From assembly GCF_024758005.1 (NCBI RefSeq), contig NZ_CP103288.1, positions 3,410,001 through 3,474,000 of the forward strand: 64,000 nt of DNA. The letters are read 5' to 3'. The DNA comes from Pseudarthrobacter sp. NS4 (GTDB lineage: Bacteria > Actinomycetota > Actinomycetes > Actinomycetales > Micrococcaceae). Numbering within the stretch: position 1 is the first letter of the stretch; every line of letters starts with the position of its first letter. The notes under the pieces are model-generated. The model was not told the DNA's origin, searched no databases, and saw only the letters and a program-made list of their open reading frames with translations. The position numbers and the translations under genes are program-made. Below are positions 48,939 through 58,104 of this stretch, in pieces.

Positions 48939-50645
48939 TCATCTGAGCAGGCCCTTTTCCATGGAGTAGCTGATCCAGCGTCCGTGAGCGGTTCCCGTGT
49001 TGCCGGGAGCACTCCGCCGGCAGCGGGCAAACCACTCCCGGAGGGCACGGTCATGGCTCACCATCACTACAGTCCCGGTGAAATCCGCAAGCGCCGCCTC
49101 CAACTGCTCCACCAGCACGGGCGCCAGGTGGTTGGTGGGCTCGTCCACGATCAGGGTGCCGTAACCGCCCAGCAGCAGCCGGGCCAGGGCCAGCCTGCGC
49201 TGCTGGCCCGCGGACAGGCTGCCCACCGGAACGTGGAACTCGCTGGTCCGGAACAGGCCCAGGCGAAGGAGGGCCTCGGCGTGCTCGTCTATGTTGCCGC
49301 CCAGGCCGGCCGCGAACGCGGGCAGCAGCCGGAGGGCGGGCCGCTGCGGCAGTTCGAGTTCCTGCTGCAGGTAGCCCACGCGGTCCGGCCGGGAAACACT
49401 CCCCGCGGCGGGCTCCAGGGTTCCCGCCAGCACGGACAGCAGCGTTGACTTGCCCGCTCCGTTGGGCCCGGTGATGAGGATCTTCTCGCCGGCGCCTGCC
49501 TGGAAGTCGGTGGTTTCCAGCCGGCCGGGCACACTCACCCCGCGCGCAGCCAGCACCGGCGCACTGTCCGGCATTCCTCCGGATGGAGTTGTTCCGGAGG
49601 GAACAAAGTCGGAGGGAGCAGCGTCGGAGTCCATGGCCAGGTCGACATTCAGCCGTAAGGGTACCGGCGGTCGCTCCACCGGGCTCGCTTCAAGCCTGCG
49701 GAGCCGTTCCTGGGCATTCCGGACCTGGCTGCTGGCCGCCTTCTGCCAGGTGCCCGCCTTGAAGTCGAAGGCCATCTTGTCGCCGTCGCGTTTGCGGCCA
49801 TAACCCATGGTCCCTGCCACAGTCTCTGCCTGCCGCTTTTCGGACTCCATCGCATCAATCCAGGAGTGGTACTGCTGGACCCAGCGCTGGCGTTCGGCCG
49901 CCTTCTCCCTGAGGTAGCCGTCGTAGCCGTTCCCGTAGCGGGTCACGGCGCGGCGTTCGGCATCTACTTCGATGATGGTGTTGGCCACCTTCCGGAGGAG
50001 CACGCGGTCGTGGGACACCACCACTACGGTGCCGCGGTGGGCGGCCAGCCGGTCCTCCAGCCAGGCGGTTCCGCGGGCGTCCAGGTGGTTGGTGGGTTCG
50101 TCCAGGAGCAGGACGTCCGCCGGATCGGCGAGGACGCATGCCAAGGCCACGCGTTCCTGTTCCCCGCCGGACAGCGACCCCAACACGCGGTCCCGGTCCA
50201 GGCCGCCCAGTCCCAGCCGGTCGAGCGCCGCCTCCACCCGGGATTCCGCGGCATATCCTTGGCGCAGCTGGTACTCCGTCTGCAGCCTGCCATAGGTTTC
50301 CAGTTCATTGTCCTCAGCGTCGGCAAGGTTGGCCTCGAGCCGGTCAAGCTCGGCTTCGAGGGCACGCAGCGAGGCAAGGGAAGCGTCGATGGCGGCGCCC
50401 ACGGTGAAGGATTCGGGCAGGCCATGGGCCTGGGCAAGGTAGCCCACCCGGCCCTGGATAACCACCGCGCCTTCGTCGGGAGTTTCGAGGCCGGCCATGA
50501 TCCGGAGCAGGGTGGATTTTCCGGCGCCGTTTTCGCCCACTACGGCCATATGTTCGCCGGGTGCGATGACAAGGTGGATGCTGTCCAGGAGTTGGCGGTC
50601 GCCGTAGCCGTGGGAAACGCCCGTAAGGGCCAGATGTTCAGTCAA
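48939..50645 (-). CDS. ABC-F family ATPase (ribosome-associated/antibiotic resistance type)
   Basis: A 568-aa soluble protein with two ABC domains and no membrane part. First: Walker A GENGAGKST, signature SLSGGEQERVALA, Walker B LLLDEPTNHLD, switch His SHDR. Second: GPNGAGKST, LSAGQQRRLALARLL, IVDEPTNHLAP. The linker (about residues 230-345) is charged and helical, the segment that reaches into the ribosome in ABC-F proteins. It could protect ribosomes from antibiotics or act in translation. TTG 50645 is preferred (AGGAC upstream); TTG 50660 is the alternative. Confidence 0.9.
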   Translation of the reverse strand: MTEHLALTGVSHGYGDRQLLDSIHLVIAPGEHMAVVGENGAGKSTLLRIMAGLETPDEGAVVIQGRVGYLAQAHGLPESFTVGAAIDASLASLRALEAELDRLEANLADAEDNELETYGRLQTEYQLRQGYAAESRVEAALDRLGLGGLDRDRVLGSLSGGEQERVALACVLADPADVLLLDEPTNHLDARGTAWLEDRLAAHRGTVVVVSHDRVLLRKVANTIIEVDAERRAVTRYGNGYDGYLREKAAERQRWVQQYHSWIDAMESEKRQAETVAGTMGYGRKRDGDKMAFDFKAGTWQKAASSQVRNAQERLRRLEASPVERPPVPLRLNVDLAMDSDAAPSDFVPSGTTPSGGMPDSAPVLAARGVSVPGRLETTDFQAGAGEKILITGPNGAGKSTLLSVLAGTLEPAAGSVSRPDRVGYLQQELELPQRPALRLLPAFAAGLGGNIDEHAEALLRLGLFRTSEFHVPVGSLSAGQQRRLALARLLLGGYGTLIVDEPTNHLAPVLVEQLEAALADFTGTVVMVSHDRALREWFARCRRSAPGNTGTAHGRWISYSMEKGLLR

Positions 50646-50733
50646 GGGAAGTCCTCGCAAAGTTCCGAAGTGTGTGGCCGCGGGAGCTGAACCGGGGGTT
50701 CCGGTGCTCGACGGCGGCCCTGGCTTTGGGGAA

Positions 50734-50754
50734 CAGCCCGGCGTGGCCGGGCTG
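50734..50754. terminator. Hairpin downstream of the metal transporter operon
   Basis: CAGCCCGGC - GTG - GCCGGGCTG, about 140 bp past the permease stop and 90 bp upstream of the ABC-F start. The intervening 50661-50895 carries no gene; an unpaired CCGCCGTCGTACG arm is at about 50844-50856. Confidence 0.7.
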
Positions 50755-50895
50755 CGGGTTAGGACTTCATCGCTCCAGCCTGCCCGCCGCCCGGCGCTGC
50801 GTCAAGCCGCAGCAGACGTGGGCCCACTGCACCCACCCGTGTCCGCCGTCGTACGCCGTTTCGATGGTTCCCTCGAACCGGGCCCCGGGGCCAGG

Positions 50896-51774
50896 CTAAA
50901 CAAGGCCCTCCTGGACGGCTGCGACAGCGCGCCTGCGCCGGGCTTTGGCCAGCCGGGTCCCGATCAGGCCATGCCGCGGGCTGAACAGGTAGACGAGGGC
51001 GAACACCACGCCCTGCGTCAGCACCACCATGGCGCCCGACGCCGTGTCCAGGTAGTAGCTGATGTAGATGCCTCCGATCGAGCACACAGCCGAGACCGTG
51101 GGTGCGATAACCAGCATCCGCGAGAACCGGTCCGTCAGGAGGTATGCCGTGGCGCCGGGAATGATGAGCATAGCGACCACCAGGACCACGCCCACGGTCT
51201 GCAGCGCCACCACGGAGGTCAGGGCGAGCAGGCCGAGCAGCAGCGCCCCGAGCCGTTCCGGTGACAGTCCGATGGCATGCGCGTGCGTGGGGTCGAAGGC
51301 GTAGAGGGTAAGGTCCCGCCGCTTGAGGATCAGGACGGCGAACGCCACCACGCCCAGCACCAGGACCTGGATGAGGTCCGGAATGCTCACCCCCAGCAGG
51401 TTGCCGAAGATGATGTGGTTTAGGTCCGTCTGGCTGGGCGTCACGGAGATCAGCACGAGGCCCAGGGCGAACAGGGAGGAGAACACGATGCCGATGGCGG
51501 CGTCCTCCTTGACCCTGCTGGTGTTGCGGACCACCCCGATCAGCGTCACCGCAATCAGTGCAAACGCCAGCGCCCCCAGGGCGAACGGGGCACCCACGAT
51601 GTAGGCGAGTACGACGCCGGGCAGCACCGCGTGCGAGACGGCGTCACCCATGAGGGACCAGCCGATCAGGACCAGCCAGCAGCTCAGCACGGCGCAGACG
51701 ACGGCGGCGAGCGCCGTGGTGACAATGGCCCGCACCATGAAGTCGTAGGTCAGGGGTTCAAGGAGCAGCTCCAT
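50896..51774 (-). CDS. Mn/Zn/Fe-type ABC transporter permease
   Basis: A 292-aa ABC-3 family inner-membrane permease with about eight helices; SLMGDAVSHAVLPGVVLAYI and RVKEDAAIGIVFSSLFALGLVL are family blocks, as is HAHAIGLSPERLGALLLGLLALTSVVALQTVGVVLV. The tail is Arg-rich. It is the third gene of a coupled operon: its ATG overlaps the ATPase stop (TGATG). Transports Mn(II), Zn(II) or Fe(II); see the binding protein for ligand hints. Confidence 0.92.
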   Translation of the reverse strand: MELLLEPLTYDFMVRAIVTTALAAVVCAVLSCWLVLIGWSLMGDAVSHAVLPGVVLAYIVGAPFALGALAFALIAVTLIGVVRNTSRVKEDAAIGIVFSSLFALGLVLISVTPSQTDLNHIIFGNLLGVSIPDLIQVLVLGVVAFAVLILKRRDLTLYAFDPTHAHAIGLSPERLGALLLGLLALTSVVALQTVGVVLVVAMLIIPGATAYLLTDRFSRMLVIAPTVSAVCSIGGIYISYYLDTASGAMVVLTQGVVFALVYLFSPRHGLIGTRLAKARRRRAVAAVQEGLV

Positions 51775-52568
51775 CAGACGGCCCGCCGTCCGTTGGCCGG
51801 CAGCCCGTCGCGTGGCGGGGTTGCCGGATGAGGCGCCTCCCGGTTCAGCACATCCAGGCCGAAGGCCATGGCCAGGTTTTCGGGCTGCAGCACCAGTTCC
51901 GGGGGCCCGTGCATGAGGACCTTGTGCATCAGCAGGACGGCTTCGTCGCAGAGCTGCGGGAGTGCGTGCAGGTCGTGCGTGGATATCAGGATGGTGCAGC
52001 CGTCCGCGGCGAGCTCGCGCAGGAGCCGGGTGATGGTGGCTTCGGACCTCTTGTCCACCCCCGCGAAGGGTTCGTCCAGGAGCATGGTGGTGGCCCCCTG
52101 CGCGATCCCCCGGGCCACGAAGGCGCGTTTCTTCTGGCCGCCGGACAGCTGGCCGATCTGCCGCCCGGCGTACTCCCCCAGTTCCACGCGGTCCAGCGCT
52201 TCGTCCACGGCGGCGCGGTCGGCTTTGGAGGCGCGGCGGGTGAAGCCCTGGTGGCCGTACCTGCCCATCATCACCACGTCCCGGACCGACAGCGGAAACT
52301 GCCAGTCCACCTCCTCGCTTTGCGGCACGTAGCCGATGCCGCCTTCCCGCCGGGCCCGGGAAGGTGACTGGCCGTTGATCCGGACGGTGCCGGCGTCAGG
52401 CCTGATCATTCCCATGATCACCTTGAACAGGGTGGATTTGCCGGAACCGTTCATGCCCACCAGGCCGCAGATCCTCGCCGTATCCAGGGACAGTGACGCG
52501 GCGTCCAGCGCCAGGACCTCGCCGTAGTGGACGGTGACCTTGTCAACCAGGATGGCGGGGGTGGTCAT
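51774..52568 (-). CDS. Mn/Zn-type ABC transporter ATP-binding protein
   Basis: A 264-aa ATPase: Walker A GMNGSGKST, Q-loop GYVPQSEEVDWQFPLSV (the EVDW segment is typical of manganese/zinc ATPases), signature LSGGQKKRAFVARG, Walker B TMLLDEPFAGVD and the switch in STHDLHALPQL. The ATG overlaps the stop of the binding-protein gene (ATGA). Confidence 0.93.
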   Translation of the reverse strand: MTTPAILVDKVTVHYGEVLALDAASLSLDTARICGLVGMNGSGKSTLFKVIMGMIRPDAGTVRINGQSPSRARREGGIGYVPQSEEVDWQFPLSVRDVVMMGRYGHQGFTRRASKADRAAVDEALDRVELGEYAGRQIGQLSGGQKKRAFVARGIAQGATTMLLDEPFAGVDKRSEATITRLLRELAADGCTILISTHDLHALPQLCDEAVLLMHKVLMHGPPELVLQPENLAMAFGLDVLNREAPHPATPPRDGLPANGRRAV

Positions 52569-53542
52569 GATCCCGCTCCGGTGAGGGCCTTGGTGATGAC
52601 GTCTGCGTCGTGCCGGATCAGGTCCAGGTAGGTGGGCACGGGCCCGTCAGCCTCGGACAGCGAGTCGACGTAGAGCGTGCCGCCGAACGTGGCACCGGTG
52701 GCTCCAACCACCTGCTGCATGGGGGCGTCGGAAACGGTGGATTCGCAGAAGACGGCCGGGACGTTGTTGGCTTTGACGTATTCGATGGCGCGGGTGATCT
52801 GCTGGGGTGTGGCCTGCTGTTCGGCGTTGACTGCCCAGATGTAGAGCTCCTTCAGCCCGGCGTCGCGTGCCAGGTAGGAGAAGGCCCCTTCGCAGGTGAC
52901 CAGGGCCCGCTGGTTTTCCGGGACACCGGCAAGGCTGGTGGTCATCCGGTCCTGTACGGCCTGGAGTTCACGCTTGTAGGCTTCCCCGTTGGCCTTGAAA
53001 ACCCCGGCATTGTCCGGATCCAACTCCGAGAACGCCTTCACCATGTTGTCCACGTAGACCTGGACGTTCAGCGGCGACATCCAGGCGTGCGGGTTGGGCT
53101 TGCCCTGGTAGGCGTCCTCACCGATGGACATCGGCTCCACTCCCTCACTGACCACCACGTGCGGCACATCCAGGCCCTCCACGAACTGGGCAAACCAGGC
53201 TTCCAGGTTCAGGCCGTTGTCCAGGATCAGGTCCGCCTTGGACGCCTTCCGGATGTCGCCCGGTGTCGGTTCATAGCCGTGGATCTCGGCGCCCGGCTTG
53301 GTGATGGACTCCACGGTGAGCTTGTCCCCGGCAACGTTGCGGGCGACGTCGGCCAGGACCGTGAAGGTGGTCAGGACTACCTTCCTGCCGTCACCGTCAC
53401 CGTCGCCCTCCGCTCCGCCACCGCAGGCGCTCAGGAGGAGGGAAAGCACGACGGCGGCAACGGCTGCAGCGCGCAGGCGAACCTTCCGTGGGCCGCTGGT
53501 CCGGGCGGCTACTTTGGCGCACCGAAACATAAATTTAGGCAT
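52565..53542 (-). CDS. Mn/Zn-type ABC transporter substrate-binding lipoprotein
   Basis: A 325-aa ZnuA/MntC-like protein. Lipobox LLSACGGG after a basic N-terminus; then a short Asp/Gly-rich stretch; metal ligands in EIHGYEPTP, NPHAWMSPLNV, a glutamate (TCEGAFSYLA) and an aspartate (LYVDSLSEADGP). The H-H-E-D set and the lack of a long His loop favour Mn(II). The start is uncertain (ATG 53542 or 53530): neither has a ribosome-binding site, and a good -10 box places the transcription start at the first, so a leaderless mRNA is likely. Confidence 0.9.
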   Translation of the reverse strand: MPKFMFRCAKVAARTSGPRKVRLRAAAVAAVVLSLLLSACGGGAEGDGDGDGRKVVLTTFTVLADVARNVAGDKLTVESITKPGAEIHGYEPTPGDIRKASKADLILDNGLNLEAWFAQFVEGLDVPHVVVSEGVEPMSIGEDAYQGKPNPHAWMSPLNVQVYVDNMVKAFSELDPDNAGVFKANGEAYKRELQAVQDRMTTSLAGVPENQRALVTCEGAFSYLARDAGLKELYIWAVNAEQQATPQQITRAIEYVKANNVPAVFCESTVSDAPMQQVVGATGATFGGTLYVDSLSEADGPVPTYLDLIRHDADVITKALTGAGS

Positions 53543-53555
53543 ACCGAACATTCTA
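53531..53555 (-). promoter_or_regulatory. Promoter -10 box and DtxR/MntR-type operator at the binding-protein start
   Basis: On the minus strand TAGAAT (53555-53550) is a -10 box, with TTGCCG 18 bp upstream. Overlapping the expected transcription start is the palindrome TTCGGTATGCCTAAA (TTnGG...CCnAA), of the DtxR/MntR type. ATG 53542 lies at about +1. Confidence 0.6.
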
Positions 53556-53692
53556 GGCGACGCCCGATTCCCCCGGCAACGCAGCACCCCCTGTTGGCCT
53601 ATCACTCGCCGTCCCCGAAAGGGCTCCCTGGGAGCGATACCTGACAGGGCAAACGGGAGTGGAGGGTGAACCGCAGCGGGTTAGGCTGAAGT

Positions 53693-54454
53693 ATGGCTAC
53701 CGCCCACCGCTTACCGCCCCCTCCGCAGCCACAGCTGTACCGCTTTTCGCCCCTGGATTTCGCCACCCTGGCCATGTATGTGGCAATCGCCGGATTCTTC
53801 GCCGTGGCAGGGAACCTCCTCGCACCGCTCCTCCAGCAGGTTGCGCCGGGTCCGGCAGCTGCTTCCTACGCAGTGAACCTGCTGTTCTACAGCTCGGTTG
53901 GGTTCCTGGCGCTCCTGGCCGCCCGACGGGTGGTGTCCCGCGACCTGAAGGTCCTGGCTACCCGGCCGTGGTTCACGCTGCTGATGGTGCCCGCAGCGGT
54001 GATCGCCATGATGATCCTGACCGCGATAGTGGTGGCCGTAGGCGGCGAGGTGCAGACCTCGGCGAACCAGGCCGGCCTGCAGGAACTGATGCAGCAGGTC
54101 CCGGCCTGGCTCATCGTGCCGGTGGTGGTGGTTATTGGCCCGTTCGTGGAGGAATACATCTTCCGCCACCTGCTGATCGGCAAGCTCAGCCGGCGCATCA
54201 ACATGTGGGCGTGCTGCGCGCTTTCCGTGGTCCTGTTCGCCGCCCTGCACATCGTGGGGCAGGAAGCGATCACGCTCACCGCCCTGCTGCCGTACCTGGC
54301 CATGGGGGCCACCCTGGTCTTCGTCTACGTCTGGACCGGCAAGAACCTGATGTTCTCCTACTTCGTCCACGCCGCCAAGAACCTGCTGGCCGTGGTGTTC
54401 ATCTACGCCATCCCGCCGGAACTCTTGGACCAACTCCAGCAGGTGCCCGCCTAA
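53693..54454 (+). CDS. CPBP family intramembrane metalloprotease (Abi/CAAX type)
   Basis: A 253-aa membrane protein with about seven helices. The conserved motifs of the family are present: PFVEEYIFRHLL (EExxxR), LFAALHIVGQ (FxxxH) and the late FSYFVHAAKNLLAVV. In eukaryotes this family trims prenylated CAAX proteins; bacterial members have roles in self-immunity or signalling. No bacteriocin genes are nearby. The ribosome-binding site is weak. Confidence 0.88.
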   Translation: MATAHRLPPPPQPQLYRFSPLDFATLAMYVAIAGFFAVAGNLLAPLLQQVAPGPAAASYAVNLLFYSSVGFLALLAARRVVSRDLKVLATRPWFTLLMVPAAVIAMMILTAIVVAVGGEVQTSANQAGLQELMQQVPAWLIVPVVVVIGPFVEEYIFRHLLIGKLSRRINMWACCALSVVLFAALHIVGQEAITLTALLPYLAMGATLVFVYVWTGKNLMFSYFVHAAKNLLAVVFIYAIPPELLDQLQQVPA

Positions 54455-54523
54455 GCCGCTGCCTTGGCTGGGACGGCAGGGAAAGACCTACCGCCGGAGC
54501 ACCTGCCGCCGTACCTTGGTTGG

Positions 54524-54964
54524 ATGGGACTGAACATCCAGATGGTCATCGACTGCAGGAAACCTCATGAGCTTGCCGACTGGTGGGCTGAAACGCTGCA
54601 ATGGGCCATGGAGACCCAGGACGCCGGGTTCATCCGCTCCATGATCGACCAGGGCTTCGCCACCGAGGACCAGACCATGACCCACCGGGGAAACCTGGTG
54701 TGGCGCGACGGCGCCGCCATCCGGCCGCCGGAAGAAATCGGGGCGGAAGCGCCCAGCCGGCGCCTCCTGTTCCAAACCGTGGCGGATGAAAAAGTCGTGA
54801 AGAACCGGGTGCACTGGGACATCAACCTTGACGGCCGGGACAAGGACGAGGTCCGCAGGGAGCTTGAAGCGAGGGGCGCGTCCTTCCTGTGGACGGCCAA
54901 CCAGGGCCCGCACTCCTGGCACACCATGGCGGACCCTGAGGGCAACGAGTTCTGCATCAGCTGA
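54524..54964 (+). CDS. VOC family protein (glyoxalase-like)
   Basis: A 146-aa protein: GLNIQMVIDCRKPHELADWWAETLQW in the first module and RVHWDINLDGRDKDEVRRELEARG, ending TMADPEGNEFCIS, in the second. The C-terminal DPEGNEFC motif is typical of the glyoxalase_6 subgroup. The ligand is unknown. ATG 54524 fits the start of the fold. It sits just before the menB gene, 22 bp apart, without evident functional link. Confidence 0.87.
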   Translation: MGLNIQMVIDCRKPHELADWWAETLQWAMETQDAGFIRSMIDQGFATEDQTMTHRGNLVWRDGAAIRPPEEIGAEAPSRRLLFQTVADEKVVKNRVHWDINLDGRDKDEVRRELEARGASFLWTANQGPHSWHTMADPEGNEFCIS

Positions 54965-54986
54965 AACCGATTACTAGACTTGGACA

Positions 54987-55940
54987 GTGAGCAACCAAAT
55001 TCCCGCCCCGGTGTCCGACGTCTTCGATCCCACCCGCTGGCGGGTTGTGTCCGGCTTCGAGGACTTCCAGGACATGACCTACCACCGCCAGGTGGAGCGC
55101 GACGCCGACGGCGGCTGGGTGCGTGACCTGCCCACCGTGCGGATCGCCTTCAACCGGCCTGAGGTCCGCAACGCGTTCCGGCCGGGAACGGTTGATGAGC
55201 TTTACCGGGCTATGGACCACGCCCGGATGACCCCGGACGTGGCCACCGTGCTGCTCACCGGGAACGGCCCCTCCCCCAAGGACGGGGGGCACTCCTTCTG
55301 CTCCGGCGGTGACCAGCGGATCAGGGGCCGCGACGGTTACCGCTATGCCGACGGAGAGACGCAGGAAACCATCGACCCCGCCCGCGCCGGCCGGCTCCAC
55401 ATCCTGGAAGTCCAGCGGCTCATGCGCACCATGCCCAAGGTGGTTATCGCCGTCGTCAACGGCTGGGCGGCCGGCGGCGGCCATTCCCTGCACGTGGTGT
55501 CCGACCTCACCATCGCCTCGCGCCAGCATGGCAAGTTCAAGCAGACCGACGCCACCGTGGGAAGCTTCGACGCCGGCTACGGCTCCGCGCTGCTGGCGCG
55601 GCAAATCGGGCAGAAGGCCGCCCGGGAGATCTTCTTCCTGGCCCGTGAATATTCCGCTGAGGACATGGTTGGGATGGGCGCTGTCAACGAGGCCGTGGAC
55701 CATAAACGCCTCGAGGAGGTGGCCCTGGAGTATGCTGCCGATATCGCCCGGCAGTCACCGCAGGCCATCCGGATGCTGAAGTTCGCCTTCAACCTTGCCG
55801 ACGATGGCCTCGCCGGCCAGCAGGTGTTTGCCGGTGAAGCCACCCGGCTGGCTTACATGACGGACGAGGCGGTGGAGGGCAAGGAAGCCTTCCTGCAAAA
55901 ACGCGACCCCGACTGGTCCAGCTTCCCGCACTACTTCTAA
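54987..55940 (+). CDS. menB: 1,4-Dihydroxy-2-naphthoyl-CoA synthase
   Basis: A 317-aa crotonase-fold enzyme closing the second ring of menaquinone. The signature CSGGDQRIRGRDGYRYADG (substrate loop), WAAGGGHSLHVVSDLTIAS and FDAGYGSALLARQIGQKAAREIFFL match MenB; the longer N-terminus (PTRWRVVSGFEDFQDMTYHR) is that of the actinobacterial form. GTG start. First of the menB-menE-menA run. Confidence 0.95.
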   Translation: MSNQIPAPVSDVFDPTRWRVVSGFEDFQDMTYHRQVERDADGGWVRDLPTVRIAFNRPEVRNAFRPGTVDELYRAMDHARMTPDVATVLLTGNGPSPKDGGHSFCSGGDQRIRGRDGYRYADGETQETIDPARAGRLHILEVQRLMRTMPKVVIAVVNGWAAGGGHSLHVVSDLTIASRQHGKFKQTDATVGSFDAGYGSALLARQIGQKAAREIFFLAREYSAEDMVGMGAVNEAVDHKRLEEVALEYAADIARQSPQAIRMLKFAFNLADDGLAGQQVFAGEATRLAYMTDEAVEGKEAFLQKRDPDWSSFPHYF

Positions 55941-55953
55941 GGCAGGAACGGCA

Positions 55954-57135
55954 TTGAACAGCGGCCCCCTCAACATTGATCCGGCCCTCAAGGCCCTCGC
56001 GGCTGCCCTCCATGGCGAGGGCCCCGCCGTCGAACTGTCCATTGGCGGGGACGGCTCCCTGGTGGTGGGACATCTGGAAACCCCCGGCTGCGACGACGCG
56101 GTAGCTGTGGTCCGCACGTCCGGTTCCACCGGATCGCCCAAGGCAACCGTCCTGACGGTCGAGTCCCTGGCGGCTTCCTCCATGGCTACGGCACTGGCGC
56201 TCAAGGGTGAAGGGCAGTGGCTGCTGGCCCTGCCCGTGCAGTACGTCGCCGGGATCCAGGTCCTGGTCCGTTCCCTGTTCGCCGGCACCCGCCCCTGGGT
56301 GATGGACATGTCCGGCGGTTTCACGCCCGAGGCCTTCACCGAGGCGGCGCTGGAACTGACGGACAAGATCCGCTTCACCTCCCTGGTCCCCACCCAGCTG
56401 CAGCGGCTCCTGGACGATCCGTCGCCGGAGACACTGGCTGTGCTCCGCCGTTTCAATGCCGTCCTGCTGGGCGGCGCCCCGGCACCGGCACCGCTGCTGG
56501 CCACAGCCAGGGAAGCCGGCATCCGGGTGGTCACCACGTATGGTTCAGCCGAGTCATCCGGCGGCTGCGTGTACAACGGCTACGCGCTGGAAGGCGTCTC
56601 GGTCCGCGTGGACGGGGACGGCAGGATCCTGCTGGGCGGCGACACCATCGCCGCCGGCTACCTGGAAGCCCCTGACCAGGAGTCCGGCACGTTCTTCGAG
56701 GAGGACGGTGTCCGCTGGTACCGCAGCAACGATCTCGGCAGCATCGACGACGACGGCCGGCTCACCGTGCTGGGCAGGGCCGATGACGTGATCATCACCG
56801 GCGGCGTCAAGGTTTCCGCACTGCAGGTGCAGGAAGAGCTGGAAAAGTCCGACGCCGTCGCCGCGGCTTTCGTGGCCGGGGTCCCGTCTGTGGAGTGGGG
56901 CCAGGCCGTGGCCGCGTACGTCGTGCTGACGGACGAAGGTGCCCTGCAGGGAGCCGTGGGCGTGGCTGAAAGCGGGGACCGCGCCGTCGTGCTTGAACAG
57001 GAATGGCGGCGCACGCTGGGGATCCTGGCCCCCAAGACCGTCCTGGCCGCCTCCTCGCTGCGGATGCTGCCCAACGGCAAACCCAACCGGCTGGCCATGA
57101 CCGCAGAACTCAGCGCCCTGCATCAGGGAAAGTAG
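55954..57135 (+). CDS. menE: o-Succinylbenzoate-CoA ligase
   Basis: A 393-aa adenylate-forming enzyme, shorter than most family members as is common for actinobacterial MenE. Motifs: VRTSGSTGSPKATVLT, TYGSAESSGGCVYNGYALEGV (AMP site) and GRADDVIITGGVKVSALQVQEELE (hinge), with PNGKPNRL near the C-terminus carrying the catalytic lysine. TTG start with AGGAACG upstream, 13 bp after menB. Confidence 0.92.
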   Translation: MNSGPLNIDPALKALAAALHGEGPAVELSIGGDGSLVVGHLETPGCDDAVAVVRTSGSTGSPKATVLTVESLAASSMATALALKGEGQWLLALPVQYVAGIQVLVRSLFAGTRPWVMDMSGGFTPEAFTEAALELTDKIRFTSLVPTQLQRLLDDPSPETLAVLRRFNAVLLGGAPAPAPLLATAREAGIRVVTTYGSAESSGGCVYNGYALEGVSVRVDGDGRILLGGDTIAAGYLEAPDQESGTFFEEDGVRWYRSNDLGSIDDDGRLTVLGRADDVIITGGVKVSALQVQEELEKSDAVAAAFVAGVPSVEWGQAVAAYVVLTDEGALQGAVGVAESGDRAVVLEQEWRRTLGILAPKTVLAASSLRMLPNGKPNRLAMTAELSALHQGK

Positions 57136-57210
57136 AGTGGACGTGCACCAATGCGGCGGGCGCGTGCTTTTCGCCCCGCCGATTTCCCGAACCAACATGA
57201 GGTACTGAAC

Positions 57211-58092
57211 GTGGCCACAGCTGCACAATGGATCCAAGGCGCACGACTCCGCACGCTCCCGGCCGCGATTGCGCCGGTTCTGATCGGCTCTGCCGCCGCC
57301 TATGAAATGGATTCGTTCCGTTTGCTCAACGCCATCCTCGCAGCACTGGTGGCACTCCTGCTCCAGGTGGGCGTGAACTTCGCCAACGACTACTCAGACG
57401 GCATCCGCGGGACGGACGATGACCGCGTGGGTCCGCTGCGCCTCGTCGGCTCCGGGGCGGCGAAGCCGGAACACGTCAAAAGGGCTGCGTTCGGCACCTT
57501 CGCTGCCGCCATGGTCTTCGGCCTGATCCTGGTGATTATCACCCAAAGCTGGTGGCTCATCCTGGTGGGACTGGGCTGCGTCATGGCCGCCTGGGGCTAC
57601 ACGGGCGGCAAAAACCCTTACGGCTACATGGGCCTTGGCGACGTTTTCGTGTTCGTGTTCTTTGGCCTGGTGGCCACCCTGGGCACTACCTACACCCAGG
57701 CGGGCCAGATCAACCTGCCCGCCATCATCGGCGCGATCGGTACCGGGCTCATAGCCACAGCCTTGCTCATGGCCAACAACGTGCGGGATATCCCCACCGA
57801 CATGCAGGTGGGCAAGAAGACCCTGGCGGTCCGCCTCGGCGACAAGCATGCGCGGGAAAGCTACGTGCTGATGCTCGCCGTCGCCATCCTGCTGGTGGTC
57901 ATCCTGGCTCCGGGGCGCCCGTGGATGCTGATCGTGCTGCTGCTGATTCCGGCCTGCCTGATGCCTTCGTGGCTGATGATCAACGGCCGCAAGCGCAAGA
58001 GCCTTATCCCGGTCCTCAAGCAGACCGGCCTGATCAACCTCGGCTACAGTCTGCTGTTCTCACTGGGCCTGGTGCTCAGCCACGGATTCTAG
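57211..58092 (+). CDS. menA: 1,4-Dihydroxy-2-naphthoate polyprenyltransferase
   Basis: A 293-aa UbiA-type membrane prenyltransferase with about eight to nine helices. The first Asp-rich motif is NFANDYSDGIRGTDDDRVG, the second NNVRDIPTDMQVGKKT. It transfers the polyprenyl tail to DHNA in menaquinone synthesis. GTG 57211 has GAGGT upstream and starts at WIQGARLRTLPAAIAPVL; a longer upstream reading is Arg-rich and unlike the family. MenA, MenB and MenE together show a menaquinone-based respiratory chain. Confidence 0.95.
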   Translation: MATAAQWIQGARLRTLPAAIAPVLIGSAAAYEMDSFRLLNAILAALVALLLQVGVNFANDYSDGIRGTDDDRVGPLRLVGSGAAKPEHVKRAAFGTFAAAMVFGLILVIITQSWWLILVGLGCVMAAWGYTGGKNPYGYMGLGDVFVFVFFGLVATLGTTYTQAGQINLPAIIGAIGTGLIATALLMANNVRDIPTDMQVGKKTLAVRLGDKHARESYVLMLAVAILLVVILAPGRPWMLIVLLLIPACLMPSWLMINGRKRKSLIPVLKQTGLINLGYSLLFSLGLVLSHGF

Positions 58093-58104
58093 GCTGCACG
58101 GAAA

